Shown: positions 24,250 through 34,071, counted from the stretch's first letter. The stretch is 64,000 bases of DNA from Nemopilema nomurai (GCA_003864495.1 ML133420.1:3698331-3762330), one strand, 5' to 3'. Notes: generated from the letters alone by a model not told the origin. Numbers and translations: made by a program.

Positions 24250-24432
24250 ATCGCTTCTCGGCCTTTTGGCTAAGATCAAGTGTAGTATCTGTTCTTATCA
24301 GCTTAATATCTGATATGCGCCCAAGGGCGCTCAAATATTAAACTGATTTTTGGAACTAGCTCGTCGGCATGAGGCTTGCCTCACCGCGAGCACGGGTTGC
24401 CCTGGCATTGCAGTACAGCCATGGGTGGCCCA
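24250..24432 (+). ncRNA. U2: U2 snRNA, copy 12
   Basis: Identical to copy 1; followed by a 615-bp spacer with one extra CAG. Confidence 0.97.
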
Positions 24433-25047
24433 GCCCCTCTTTACCTATCTTAAAAACAAACCGATAAACACAGACAGACATTAGTGGCTGGGTCGTTCGT
24501 TCCTTCGTTCGTTCGTTCCTTCGTTCGTTCGTTCGTGTCATTTTCAATGTCATTGCCATTGCAAGTTTGTGCGTAATGTAGGATTATATTTGTAGCGTAG
24601 CATTCTTGTAGCAGTCATGGATTATTGTGGTGTGGATAAATTGCTTTGTCTCTCACTCTCATACATCTTATTATACCTTATTATATCTTATTATACCGCG
24701 AAAAGTTGTGTTTCATGATTGTGTTCGGGTCAGTTTTGGCGAAACAATTCAAACAATTCTTAAATTGACCATGGCTCCAGTCCAGATGCTGCTTGGATTC
24801 AGGCCTAATCTGTAGTAGTAGTAGTAGTAGTAGTAGCAGCAGCAGCAGCAGCGCAGAAACATGGGCATGCTTCAGATGACTACGAGCGCTAACAAAGTCT
24901 CATCCCACCTCAGCCAGACAGCCACGACAGGCTGACCGGAACTCCACAGCTCGCTCTATAAAACGAAGATGGTGTGCGTGACTCCTTTCCCTCATGTGTC
25001 GAGCCACTCCTTCCACCAACCAGCCTCCCTTGCACCCTGGAAGAGTC

Positions 25048-25174
25048 ATACTTACCTGACGGGGAAGACAACGTGATCATGAAGGCGTTTCTTCCAGGGT
25101 GAGGCCCTTCCATTGCAGTTCGGTTGGGCTGACCCCTGCGATTACCCCAAACGTGGGTAACTCGACCGTACAAT

Positions 25175-25210
<36 letters not shown>

Positions 25211-25212
25211 TC
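25048..25212 (+). ncRNA. U1: U1 snRNA, copy 13
   Basis: Identical to copy 1; TAGG tract 26006-26113 (27 copies). Confidence 0.97.
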
Positions 25213-26300
25213 ACAAATGTTCAAGTCAAAGTCGTCTGCTACACAGGGGCCCTCATGCAGAATTGGACGTTTTGCCGCCCGCATTGTCTTGTCTTGTCAC
25301 TGTCTTTGTCATCACCATCTTCAATGGCCTGCTCACCGCCGTTGCATTTGCCGTCCTCCTCTCTACAATTTCTCCAGTCAACAACCGTGTGAAGAAAACT
25401 TGGCTCGCGTTAATTGTCATTAATTTCCCCCCGTGTACGGGCAAGCAGGACAACACAAATGCAGCATCATTCAATCAGGCACTGTTGGGCTGCATTTCTG
25501 CCCAAATCGTGCCTTACACTGTCTTGTTGCCTTGTTTGCAAGTTGCCTGTTGTGTTCACGCTCCGCACCGTGTTGATTATAGATAGTTGTTTTCTACTGT
25601 CTTGATTTCAAGTTGGTTTATCTGCATCTAGGTGCGTGTCGTCGTTGGTGTCGTCGTTGGTGTCGTCGTTGGTGCCGTCGTTGGTGCCGTCGTTGGTGCC
25701 GTCGTTGGTGCCGTCGTTGGTGCCGTCGTTGGTGTCGTCGTCCCGCCTCCAGCTATTCGCTTCTGCTGTGACTAGCAGGCTCTGCAGGCTGGGTCACCAG
25801 CTAGCCACAAAGACAGGCGCACTCGCAACGTGCGTAGGTGGGTAGAAAATTCTTCCTCTGCAACGGCTGTCTATCTTTCCTTCATTTGTGGGTGTTTATT
25901 ACCACCGCTCAGCTCAGCTCAGTAAACCAAGTGTCTACGTCCTCTACGGCCATAATTGTGCAGCCTTGGTCTGTCATTGCCAACCGACGAGAAAGGCCTA
26001 CTACGTAGGTAGGTAGGTAGGTAGGTAGGTAGGTAGGTAGGTAGGTAGGTAGGTAGGTAGGTAGGTAGGTAGGTAGGTAGGTAGGTAGGTAGGTAGGTAG
26101 GTAGGTAGGTAGGTGGCCGCTCTATTGGTTGTTGATTTGTTTACTGATTGATGTTTTGATGATTTGATTACTGATTACTGATTACCGATTTGTTGCTGAT
26201 TGAGAAAGAACAATGAGGCAAGAGCAAAGGAGCCAGTCGTAGCCCCGCAAGCAACGAAGGAAGGTGGTGGAGAGTCTCAACTGCTTAAGGGATATTCGGT

Positions 26301-26481
26301 ATCGCTTCTCGGCCTTTTGGCTAAGATCAAGTGTAGTATCTGTTCTTATCAGCTTAATATCTGATATGCGCCCAAGGGCGCTCAAATATTAAACTGATTT
26401 TTGGAACTAGCTCGTCGGCATGAGGCTTGCCTCACCGCGAGCACGGGTTGCCCTGGCATTGCAGTACAGCCATGGTGGCCA
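26301..26481 (+). ncRNA. U2: U2 snRNA, copy 13 (variant stem-loop IV)
   Basis: Matches copy 1 up to stem-loop IV. The 3' strand of that stem then reads GCCATGGTGGCCA, with one G and one C missing, and a further C is lost just beyond the gene. The loss shortens the GGG that pairs with CCC at the stem base. It is the only uninterrupted U2 in the window with changes in the RNA. It may be a weakened gene or an assembly error. Confidence 0.93.
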
Positions 26482-27092
26482 GCCCTCTTTACCTATCTTA
26501 AAAACAAACCGATAAACACAGACAGACATTAGTGGCTGGGTCGTTCGTTCCTTCGTTCGTTCGTTCCTTCGTTCGTTCGTTCGTGTCATTTTCAATGTCA
26601 TTGCCATTGCAAGTTTGTGCGTAATGTAGGATTATATTTGTAGCGTAGCATTCTTGTAGCAGTCATGGATTATTGTGGTGTGGATAAATTGCTTTGTCTC
26701 TCACTCTCATACATCTTATTATACCTTATTATATCTTATTATACCGCGAAAAGTTGTGTTTCATGATTGTGTTCGGGTCAGTTTTGGCGAAACAATTCAA
26801 ACAATTCTTAAATTGACCATGGCTCCAGTCCAGATGCTGCTTGGATTCAGGCCTAATCTGTAGTAGTAGTAGTAGTAGTAGTAGCAGCAGCAGCAGCGCA
26901 GAAACATGGGCATGCTTCAGATGACTACGAGCGCTAACAAAGTCTCATCCCACCTCAGCCAGACAGCCACGACAGGCTGACCGGAACTCCACAGCTCGCT
27001 CTATAAAACGAAGATGGTGTGCGTGACTCCTTTCCCTCATGTGTCGAGCCACTCCTTCCACCAACCAGCCTCCCTTGCACCCTGGAAGAGTC

Positions 27093-27219
27093 ATACTTAC
27101 CTGACGGGGAAGACAACGTGATCATGAAGGCGTTTCTTCCAGGGTGAGGCCCTTCCATTGCAGTTCGGTTGGGCTGACCCCTGCGATTACCCCAAACGTG
27201 GGTAACTCGACCGTACAAT

Positions 27220-27255
<36 letters not shown>

Positions 27256-27257
27256 TC
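27093..27257 (+). ncRNA. U1: U1 snRNA, copy 14
   Basis: Identical to copy 1. The unit has private changes: an extra T near 27353, a 1-bp loss near 27864, and a rearranged stretch near 28147-28160. TAGG tract 28051-28130 (20 copies). Its partner U2 is split by the LINE. Confidence 0.97.
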
Positions 27258-28318
27258 ACAAATGTTCAAGTCAAAGTCGTCTGCTACACAGGGGCCCTCA
27301 TGCAGAATTGGACGTTTTGCCGCCCGCATTGTCTTGTCTTGTCACTGTCTTTGTTCATCACCATCTTCAATGGCCTGCTCACCGCCGTTGCATTTGCCGT
27401 CCTCCTCTCTACAATTTCTCCAGTCAACAACCGTGTGAAGAAAACTTGGCTCGCGTTAATTGTCATTAATTTCCCCCCGTGTACGGGCAAGCAGGACAAC
27501 ACAAATGCAGCATCATTCAATCAGGCACTGTTGGGCTGCATTTCTGCCCAAATCGTGCCTTACACTGTCTTGTTGCCTTGTTTGCAAGTTGCCTGTTGTG
27601 TTCACGCTCCGCACCGTGTTGATTATAGATAGTTGTTTTCTACTGTCTTGATTTCAAGTTGGTTTATCTGCATCTAGGTGCGTGTCGTCGTTGGTGTCGT
27701 CGTTGGTGTCGTCGTTGGTGCCGTCGTTGGTGCCGTCGTTGGTGCCGTCGTTGGTGCCGTCGTTGGTGCCGTCGTTGGTGTCGTCGTCCCGCCTCCAGCT
27801 ATTCGCTTCTGCTGTGACTAGCAGGCTCTGCAGGCTGGGTCACCAGCTAGCCACAAAGACAGGGCACTCGCAACGTGCGTAGGTGGGTAGAAAATTCTTC
27901 CTCTGCAACGGCTGTCTATCTTTCCTTCATTTGTGGGTGTTTATTACCACCGCTCAGCTCAGCTCAGTAAACCAAGTGTCTACGTCCTCTACGGCCATAA
28001 TTGTGCAGCCTTGGTCTGTCATTGCCAACCGACGAGAAAGGCCTACTACGTAGGTAGGTAGGTAGGTAGGTAGGTAGGTAGGTAGGTAGGTAGGTAGGTA
28101 GGTAGGTAGGTAGGTAGGTAGGTAGGTAGGTGGCCGCTCTATTGGTTTTGATTTGATTGTACTGATTGATGTTTTGATGATTTGATTACTGATTACTGAT
28201 TACCGATTTGTTGCTGATTGAGAAAGAACAATGAGGCAAGAGCAAAGGAGCCAGTCGTAGCCCCGCAAGCAACGAAGGAAGGTGGTGGAGAGTCTCAACT
28301 GCTTAAGGGATATTCGGT

Positions 28319-28352
28319 ATCGCTTCTCGGCCTTTTGGCTAAGATCAAGTGT
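28319..28352 (+). pseudogene. U2: U2 copy 14, 5' fragment (nt 1-34)
   Basis: First 34 bases of U2 up to AAGTGT, then the LINE begins. The promoter region upstream is intact, so transcription could start here and run into the element. The fragment keeps stem-loop I but loses the branch-pairing GTAGTA. Confidence 0.95.
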
Positions 28353-28458
28353 GGTCTTACTGAAAGCCAAGAAGCCCACACAGCCTCCAACAAGTGGTGG
28401 ATGAATGCTCAGCCGTTCTTCTTAGGAAGGCGGCTGTAACACCATTGAGGAGGCATCA
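28353..28458 (+). other. Keno copy 1 5' UTR
   Basis: 106 bases from the U2 junction to the ORF1 ATG, the same length in copy 2 (62096-62201). If transcription starts at U2 nt 1, the leader is 140 nt. It holds two very short upstream reading frames starting at 28401 and 28405. The ORF1 start has GGCATCAATGG context. Confidence 0.7.
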
Positions 28459-28953
28459 ATGGCCGAGAAGTGTGCCGCTGGGGATAACTTGCCCTCATGC
28501 GGCGAAGATCGTGTACTAAACGAGTCGTCCGATTCGGACATGAGTTCCGCCACTGAGCGTCGTCGCTTGAGGGACCATAGGTCCAAAATGAGAAAGCCCC
28601 GCAATGAGCGGATTATAGATCGCCGCCCCTTTCGTGTTGGGGAGAATGCCGTCGTGCCCGCACGAACCATGCCCGCGCCGACCAGACCCGCGCCGTCCAA
28701 GCCTGAAGCACCGCCTGCCTCAAGTCGCCAGCCGCTGAGAAGCTATGCTGCTGCTGCTGGAACAGTCGGTGAGTTGTTTCTGGGCCGTTCGGACAATCTC
28801 CGAGTGAACATGCCGCTGTGCCGGGACCGTCCCAGGTCTGTGTGCATTCATTCCCGTCAGGGCATTAATGCCCGGGCACTCATAGGGAAGCTTGCAGACC
28901 ATGGGATTGTCCCCACTCATTTCCAGACCCTCCCAAATGGAGACGGGAAATAA
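28459..28953 (+). CDS. Keno ORF1, N-terminal part (frameshifted copy)
   Basis: First 164 codons of the ORF1 nucleic-acid-binding protein. The N-terminus is charged and rich in Ser, Arg and Pro, with an Ala-rich patch near residues 97-101. It matches copy 2 until residue ~162. One C present in copy 2 is then missing (near 28946) and a stop follows at once. The start ATG is shared by both copies and lies 106 bp from the element's 5' end. Confidence 0.85.
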   Translation: MAEKCAAGDNLPSCGEDRVLNESSDSDMSSATERRRLRDHRSKMRKPRNERIIDRRPFRVGENAVVPARTMPAPTRPAPSKPEAPPASSRQPLRSYAAAAGTVGELFLGRSDNLRVNMPLCRDRPRSVCIHSRQGINARALIGKLADHGIVPTHFQTLPNGDGK

Positions 28954-29993
28954 CCTTCCCTTCTCTGGCAGAGAAGGTGAAGTTCTTGGGGCTTGACATT
29001 GTCAAGGCCCCGCGACGGAATTGGGAGCCTGGAATGGCTAACCCTCCTCCCGTATGGGTGAGGGTGTTCCACAAGCCGGCAGAGCTTCGCTCGGAGGTCC
29101 TCAAGAGGAGGTTTGCAGCCTTTGGTGAGGTGCTGTTCCTCAGGGAGAATACGTACCCTGGAACATGCATCAAAAATGGTGTCGTCACCATGAAAATGGT
29201 GATGACTGAAGCCATCCCTAGCTTTGTCCATATTGGGCCATATTGTCTAGCGGTTCGCCATGACAAGCAACCGCAGACATGTCGTAAATGCGACAGTGTG
29301 GCCCATGTGGCAGCAAGTTGTCGCATTCAACGTTGCTTCAACTGCGGAGCAGGGGGTCACATAAATGCCGAGTGTCCCGAGAACAGTCGTTGCCAGGGCT
29401 GCGGATCAACCGAGCACCATCTTGCTCAGTGTGTGACCGCGTGGGACCCTGATACAGGCAGCACTGCCGAAACCTCCTCCTCTGAGGACGAATCCGGCCC
29501 AGAGGAAACCGCTGTCGCACGGGTACAGCCGACCCGGCAAAACCCTGAAGACCGTCTGCCAGCACCAACAGCAGCACCAGCTCCAGCACCAACAGCAGCA
29601 CCAATTCCAGCACCTGCACCAGTTCCAGCACCTGCACCAGAAACCGGACCAGAACAAGGTCCAGAACCAGAACCTGCACCAGTCAGGGAACCACCTGCCG
29701 AACACATGCCAGCTCCGACGGACCCGACGCCGGCAACCACCACCAATAGGCCGGGTAAAGAAGACCGATCCAGGAACTGGTATGATCTTTCCCGGCACCT
29801 GTATTCTTCTCCCGATTCTTGCTCTCCCTCTATCCTGTCTGAAAACCCTACCCCGGCAGTGGACCAGGGTGTGCCAACAGCCTCTAAGAGGGCTCTCCAG
29901 GAAGACAATCTCTCTGAGGTGTCTGCTGTAAGGAGGCCCTCTACTAAAAAGAGGTCAAAAGCACGCTCTGTCCCTCCTCCAATCTCACGCTAG
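28947..29993 (+). CDS. Keno ORF1, C-terminal part (frameshifted copy)
   Basis: Continuation of ORF1 in another frame after the 1-bp loss; there is no proper start, and translation as drawn begins at the break. It holds an RRM-like region ending just before three CX2CX4HX4C zinc knuckles (CRKC, CFNC and CQGC), then a Pro/Ala-rich low-complexity stretch and a basic C-terminus (KKRSKARS). LINE ORF1 proteins coat the RNA and form the RNP. The Pro-rich part differs from copy 2, giving a total of ~511 codons here against 525 there. Confidence 0.85.
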   Translation, partial: EITFPSLAEKVKFLGLDIVKAPRRNWEPGMANPPPVWVRVFHKPAELRSEVLKRRFAAFGEVLFLRENTYPGTCIKNGVVTMKMVMTEAIPSFVHIGPYCLAVRHDKQPQTCRKCDSVAHVAASCRIQRCFNCGAGGHINAECPENSRCQGCGSTEHHLAQCVTAWDPDTGSTAETSSSEDESGPEETAVARVQPTRQNPEDRLPAPTAAPAPAPTAAPIPAPAPVPAPAPETGPEQGPEPEPAPVREPPAEHMPAPTDPTPATTTNRPGKEDRSRNWYDLSRHLYSSPDSCSPSILSENPTPAVDQGVPTASKRALQEDNLSEVSAVRRPSTKKRSKARSVPPPISR

Positions 29994-30030
29994 AGCCCGA
30001 TAACTTTGGATTCCCCCAACCGTGTGAGTC

Positions 30031-31401
30031 ATGACAACAGTTAAAATACTATCAATTAACACGCATGGCCTCCGTGATTCCTCTAAGTGTGCTGCTATAG
30101 TAGACTGGCTTGCTAACCGAAACGAAAGCATAATTTTCCTTCAAGAAACCTATTTTGCTAGCGAGCAGGATCTCGGCCACTTGAAATCCATCTGGAATGG
30201 CGCAATCTACTCTTCCTTTGGTGGCAACCATAGCAGAGGCGTTGTCATCCTCACTAAGAAGCACCCCACTTTCCGCTTTTCAAAAGTCACCAAGGACAGT
30301 AATGGAAGGTGGCTCAACCTGGAGCTTGATGTCAGTGGCTCCAAACTTCAACTGATAAACGTCTATGCTCCATGCGCAATAGGCGAGCGTGCAACTTTTT
30401 TTGATACCCTGTCGTCTCACATACAAAGGGGGATTCCAACGGTTATCGGAGGTGATTTCAATTCACTCTTTGATTTGTACCTCGATAAACAAGGCGGTGA
30501 TAGCCAAGCAGGCTCCACTGCCCTTAAATCCCTCAACAACCTACTGCAATCTTACGAACTTACGGACGTTTTTCGTTCCATGCACCCTTCAGCCCGTACA
30601 TTTACTTGGACCAACTCGAAAGTTTCTTCCCGACTTGACAAATTCTACGTATCACAGGACATATTATCCCGTACGTCTCATTGCCCTATTACCGTTTTCC
30701 CTTTTTCTGATCACGATGCCCCCACACTTTCTTTCAAACAACCCCACTCCCCCTCACGAGGTCGAGGAACATGGAAACTCAATACAAGTCTTCTCTCTAA
30801 CACGCTTTTTACGTCAAAGCTTAAGGGTTTCCTTGCATTTTGGGTCACGCGTCAAGTCGACTTTGAGGGGAAACTGGACGTGTGGTGGGACATAGCCAAA
30901 AGGAAAATAAAGCACCACTGCGTCCATTTCTCCAAAAAGTTGGCTAGAGAAAAACGCTCCAAAAGAACTTTCTTGGAACAAGAACTTCAGCTCGCTACTG
31001 TTTCCCCAGACATTGTAGTACAGGACAGCGTCCCATTCATCCGCAAACAAATCGAAGAACTGGACCTTCACGACATCAACGGAGCGAGAATTCGCGCTAA
31101 GGCTCTTGAATACGAGCAAAACGAGAAACCCTCGCGGTACTTTTTCGGTCTAGAAAATTCCCGACAGTCCAAAAAAGTCATTAGGCAGTTAACAACCCCA
31201 GACGGAACACAAGTTGAAGGTAATCAGGAACTGCTTGGCTGCATCGCCTCATTCTACGATTCTTTGTATTCCTCTCATTCTGTCGACCCTAATAGCCAAT
31301 CCGTTCTTTTAAATAGTATAAACCGTTTCGTTCCTGATAACCTTAGATTGTTACTTGATGAACCACTTTCCGCAACGAATGTCTTAAGGCCCTTTCCCTG
31401 A
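30031..31401 (+). CDS. Keno ORF2, endonuclease and linker part
   Basis: 456 codons covering the N-terminal APE-type endonuclease that nicks the target for target-primed reverse transcription. Visible catalytic motifs: SINTHG with N10, LQET with E39, NVYAP (110-114), GGDFN with D142 and N144, RLDKFYVS with D203, and SDHDAP with D227-H228. A linker rich in charged residues follows, with KPSRYFFGLE near 366-375, a motif typical of the segment before the RT in L1/Tx1 elements. The frame ends by a frameshift near 31376, just before the RT. ORF2 begins 37 bp after the ORF1 stop. Confidence 0.9.
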   Translation: MTTVKILSINTHGLRDSSKCAAIVDWLANRNESIIFLQETYFASEQDLGHLKSIWNGAIYSSFGGNHSRGVVILTKKHPTFRFSKVTKDSNGRWLNLELDVSGSKLQLINVYAPCAIGERATFFDTLSSHIQRGIPTVIGGDFNSLFDLYLDKQGGDSQAGSTALKSLNNLLQSYELTDVFRSMHPSARTFTWTNSKVSSRLDKFYVSQDILSRTSHCPITVFPFSDHDAPTLSFKQPHSPSRGRGTWKLNTSLLSNTLFTSKLKGFLAFWVTRQVDFEGKLDVWWDIAKRKIKHHCVHFSKKLAREKRSKRTFLEQELQLATVSPDIVVQDSVPFIRKQIEELDLHDINGARIRAKALEYEQNEKPSRYFFGLENSRQSKKVIRQLTTPDGTQVEGNQELLGCIASFYDSLYSSHSVDPNSQSVLLNSINRFVPDNLRLLLDEPLSATNVLRPFP

Positions 31402-33386
31402 TGAAACCCGATAAGTCCCCAGGCTCCGATGGCCTCCCAGCTGAGTTCTACGAGCACTTTTGGGATACCATTGGTGAAGCTCTTGTCCGTGTTCTCAATT
31501 TCTGTTTTTCTCGCGGTCTGCTAACCGAAACCATGCGGTTGGCAATCATCTCTCTCCTGTTCAAGAAAGGCGACAGCAAAGATTTAAAAAACTGGCGCCC
31601 AATATCCCTTTTAAACGTAGATTACAAAATTGGCACCAAATCTCTTGCCAACAGACTCCAAGAAGCACTTCCCTTTGTCCTTCACCCGGACCAAACATGT
31701 TCTGTTCCAGGCAGATCAATCTCCGAGAATCTTATGCTTGCCCGAGACGCTACAGACTATTGTCAGGCCAAAAGTCTCCCCCTCGCGCTACTGAAAATTG
31801 ACCAAGAGAAAGCTTTCGACCGTGTCAATTGGGATTTTCTGTTCCAAGTTTTGGAAAAGATGAATTTTGGCCCAATTTTTCTTGGTTTTGTGAAGACGTT
31901 ATACACCAGCGTCTCATGTCGAATTTCAAACAACGGGTACCTTTCTCGACACATAACTCTAAAACGGGGTGTTCGCCAAGGTTGTCCCCTCTCCCCTCTT
32001 CTTTACTGTATTGTGGCAGAGACCTTAGGAAACATTATCAGGCAAAACAAAAGCATAGATGGCATTCGGTTACCCGGCACAGCTACTGAAGTTAAAATCT
32101 CCCAGTACGCAGACGACACAACCCTTTTCCTCCGCAACAATTTTTCGGTAGACGAAGCCTTATCCACTATCAAAGTATACGAACTCGGCTCTGGGTCCAA
32201 AGTAAATTATGATATCGGCAAGTCCTGCGGAAAGTGGTTCAGCAAACCTCCCTTTCTTTCTGCCTCCCCTCCGTCCTCACTACAATGGACTTCTGGTCCC
32301 TTCGAAATTCTCGGTCTCCAATTTGGCTCCGACTCCGCAGCTGAAAATTGCTGGATAAAACGGATCGAAAAACTATCCAACCGGCTTAACGCATGGAAAC
32401 ATAGATCCCTTTCCCTACAAGGCAAAGCCCTTATTCTAAACACTGTTGCCCTTTCTGGTCTTGTTTTTGTGGGCACTATATTCCATGTTCCAACCGCCGT
32501 TGAAAAACAAATCAACAGGCTAATTTTTGAATTCCTTTGGGCAGGAAAAAACGAGCTCGTTGCCCGAAAGCTAATGTTCCAGCCACACGACAGAGGTGGA
32601 CGAAACATAGCCGACGTCTCTCTAAAAGCAAGCGCATTGCATCTTAAATTTCTCCAAGCAATTGCCGACAGTAATTACTCCTCCCCTTGGGTCTACTTTG
32701 CCAGATATAACATAGGCCTACATTTGAAGAAATATCTCCCACTCGCCTCCTTCCTTCATTCGAACTCGTCTCCGCACGCCCTATCACCTTCTCCCCACTA
32801 CACTCGTTTTCTCTCTCTTTGTAATTTGCACAAAGACTCAGTCTCCTCCTTCAGCGTGTTAGGCACGTCAGTCAAGACAATTTATACTGCCCTTCTAAGC
32901 TCCGCCACTGTAAAACACGGGCGAGCTCAAAACTGGCGTGTTACTCTGAACCGTCCCCTTGACTGGAAAATTCCATGGCTTAACACACGTGGTCGACTTT
33001 CCACCGGGCATGAGGACGATGTCCTTTGGAAAGTCTACCATGGTGTTTTGAAAACTGCCAGTTACATCAAGTCCTGGGGTTTAAATATCCCAGACACTTG
33101 TGATTATTGCCAAAGTGTCGAAGACATCAAGCACGTCTTCATCGACTGCCCAATTTCAATGACCGTCTTCGCTTCTCTACAGCCTCTATTCCGGCGGCTG
33201 CTCCCCGATTTTTCCGCTCCTTTAGACATTAGCATGCTGTTTGAACTCCCTCCCCTTACTAGGAAACAGATCAAACTCCTCTTCTTCTCGATTCTAAAAA
33301 TCACGGTCTATCAACTTTGGATCCATAGATGCGAACGTCGCTTTGAAAAAAACCTGCAAACGCCACTAAGGTGGTGTCCCTTGTAA
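31401..33386 (+). CDS. Keno ORF2, reverse transcriptase part
   Basis: 661 codons in a frame different from the endonuclease part. It starts with MKPDKSPGSDGLPAEFY, the conserved entry to L1/Tx1 RTs, whose upstream residues are readable in this frame back to about 31377. Key sites: NWRPISLLN (64-72); motif A with KIDQEKAFD (D134); motif B RQGCPLSP (192-199); catalytic YADD (236-239); and SKVNY (266-270). Near the C-terminus a CX2CX7HX4C finger lies at residues 567-583. Translation stops at 33386 after an apparent 1-bp loss near 33366. The next frame stays open for about 52 further codons, to a TAG at 33521-33523, which is probably the real end. Confidence 0.9.
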   Translation: MKPDKSPGSDGLPAEFYEHFWDTIGEALVRVLNFCFSRGLLTETMRLAIISLLFKKGDSKDLKNWRPISLLNVDYKIGTKSLANRLQEALPFVLHPDQTCSVPGRSISENLMLARDATDYCQAKSLPLALLKIDQEKAFDRVNWDFLFQVLEKMNFGPIFLGFVKTLYTSVSCRISNNGYLSRHITLKRGVRQGCPLSPLLYCIVAETLGNIIRQNKSIDGIRLPGTATEVKISQYADDTTLFLRNNFSVDEALSTIKVYELGSGSKVNYDIGKSCGKWFSKPPFLSASPPSSLQWTSGPFEILGLQFGSDSAAENCWIKRIEKLSNRLNAWKHRSLSLQGKALILNTVALSGLVFVGTIFHVPTAVEKQINRLIFEFLWAGKNELVARKLMFQPHDRGGRNIADVSLKASALHLKFLQAIADSNYSSPWVYFARYNIGLHLKKYLPLASFLHSNSSPHALSPSPHYTRFLSLCNLHKDSVSSFSVLGTSVKTIYTALLSSATVKHGRAQNWRVTLNRPLDWKIPWLNTRGRLSTGHEDDVLWKVYHGVLKTASYIKSWGLNIPDTCDYCQSVEDIKHVFIDCPISMTVFASLQPLFRRLLPDFSAPLDISMLFELPPLTRKQIKLLFFSILKITVYQLWIHRCERRFEKNLQTPLRWCPL

Positions 33387-33523
33387 AATCATCATTAAGA
33401 TCCCGTATCAAGTTTAGTCTTTACTCTAGCAGCCTCTTCGAAAATGAATTTCCCTCGTGGAGTTACAAAAACCTTCTTTGCTCTATATCAACGATTCCAT
33501 TACTTTTAATTTTGAGTAGCTAG

Positions 33524-33928
33524 TTTTGTACGTAATTATAGTAAACCGGACTCTGTAAAAATCCCTGAACTTTCTTCCAACTAATTTGTAACATTCGCTA
33601 GTAATTTTGTAATTTGTAACTTTGTTGTAACTCCGCAAGTAATGTACGGTAACTGTTGTACTGAATTTTTGCTTTGCTTGTCCCGTTAACGTTTTTCTTT
33701 TGTCACACCGTAGATTTTGTACTCCGTAAATCATTATACTGTAATTTTTGTCTCTGTAATCCGCGTCATTGTTAATAGTCTTTAGTTTTGTATTGCAAGG
33801 GGGACTTCTGCACAAAAGGGGCAGTTGTCCTCCTTTAAATTGTCAAGTATTTTGTAAATCTTCATGAATGTTGTCCCTGTCCCTACTGTTTATCAGAGGG
33901 CAGGAAAGAAAAAAAAAAAAAAAAAAAA
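33524..33928 (+). other. Keno 3' UTR and A20 tail
   Basis: About 385 bp of T-rich sequence with many TTTTGTAA/TGTAAC motifs, followed by 20 A (33909-33928). The tail directly abuts U2 sequence. No polyadenylation signal AATAAA is visible just before the tail. Confidence 0.8.
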
Positions 33929-34071
33929 GTATCTTATCAGCTTAATATCTGATATGCGCCCAAGGGCGCTCAAATATTAAACTGATTTTTGGAACTAGCT
34001 CGTCGGCATGAGGCTTGCCTCACCGCGAGCACGGGTTGCCCTGGCATTGCAGTACAGCCATGGGTGGCCCA
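33929..34071 (+). pseudogene. U2: U2 copy 14, 3' fragment
   Basis: U2 resumes right after the LINE poly(A) with GTATCTTATCAG. Compared with the intact gene it lacks five bases (GTTCT or an equivalent) between two TCT direct repeats. Alternatively it resumes at nt 44, with GTA belonging to the tail and nt 35-43 lost. The Sm site and stem-loops III and IV remain, but there is no U2 promoter or 5' end. Confidence 0.93.

Larger units (their letters stand above)
28353..33928 (+). mobile_element. Keno-type LINE (Tx1 group), complete copy 1 in U2
   Basis: A 5576-bp non-LTR retrotransposon, inserted in U2 in the sense direction. Parts in order: 106-bp 5' UTR; ORF1 with three CCHC knuckles; 37-bp gap; ORF2 with an N-terminal APE-type endonuclease and a reverse transcriptase; 3' UTR; A20 tail. 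No target-site duplication is visible. U2 target, APE endonuclease and Tx1/L1-like RT match Keno, a family described in the Tx1 group as inserting in U2 genes. The other U2-targeting family, Utopia, encodes a restriction-like endonuclease and is excluded. The copy has three single-base frameshifts (near 28946, 31376 and 33366), so as written it is not autonomous. Confidence 0.9.

Noticed and set aside
1..28000. CRISPR array or prokaryotic operon
   Set aside because: Regular repeats are ~2 kb and carry spliceosomal RNA genes; there are no short direct repeats with unique spacers and no cas-like genes.
28218..28439. 73-codon frame crossing the U2-Keno junction
   Set aside because: It starts upstream of the U2 transcription start and reads through U2 nt 1-34. 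It arises from the junction and recurs at copy 2 for the same reason.
28353..33928. Utopia-type (restriction-like endonuclease) U2 element
   Set aside because: The element has two ORFs, an N-terminal APE-type endonuclease and a poly(A) tail, which fits the Tx1 group and not the RLE-encoding Utopia.
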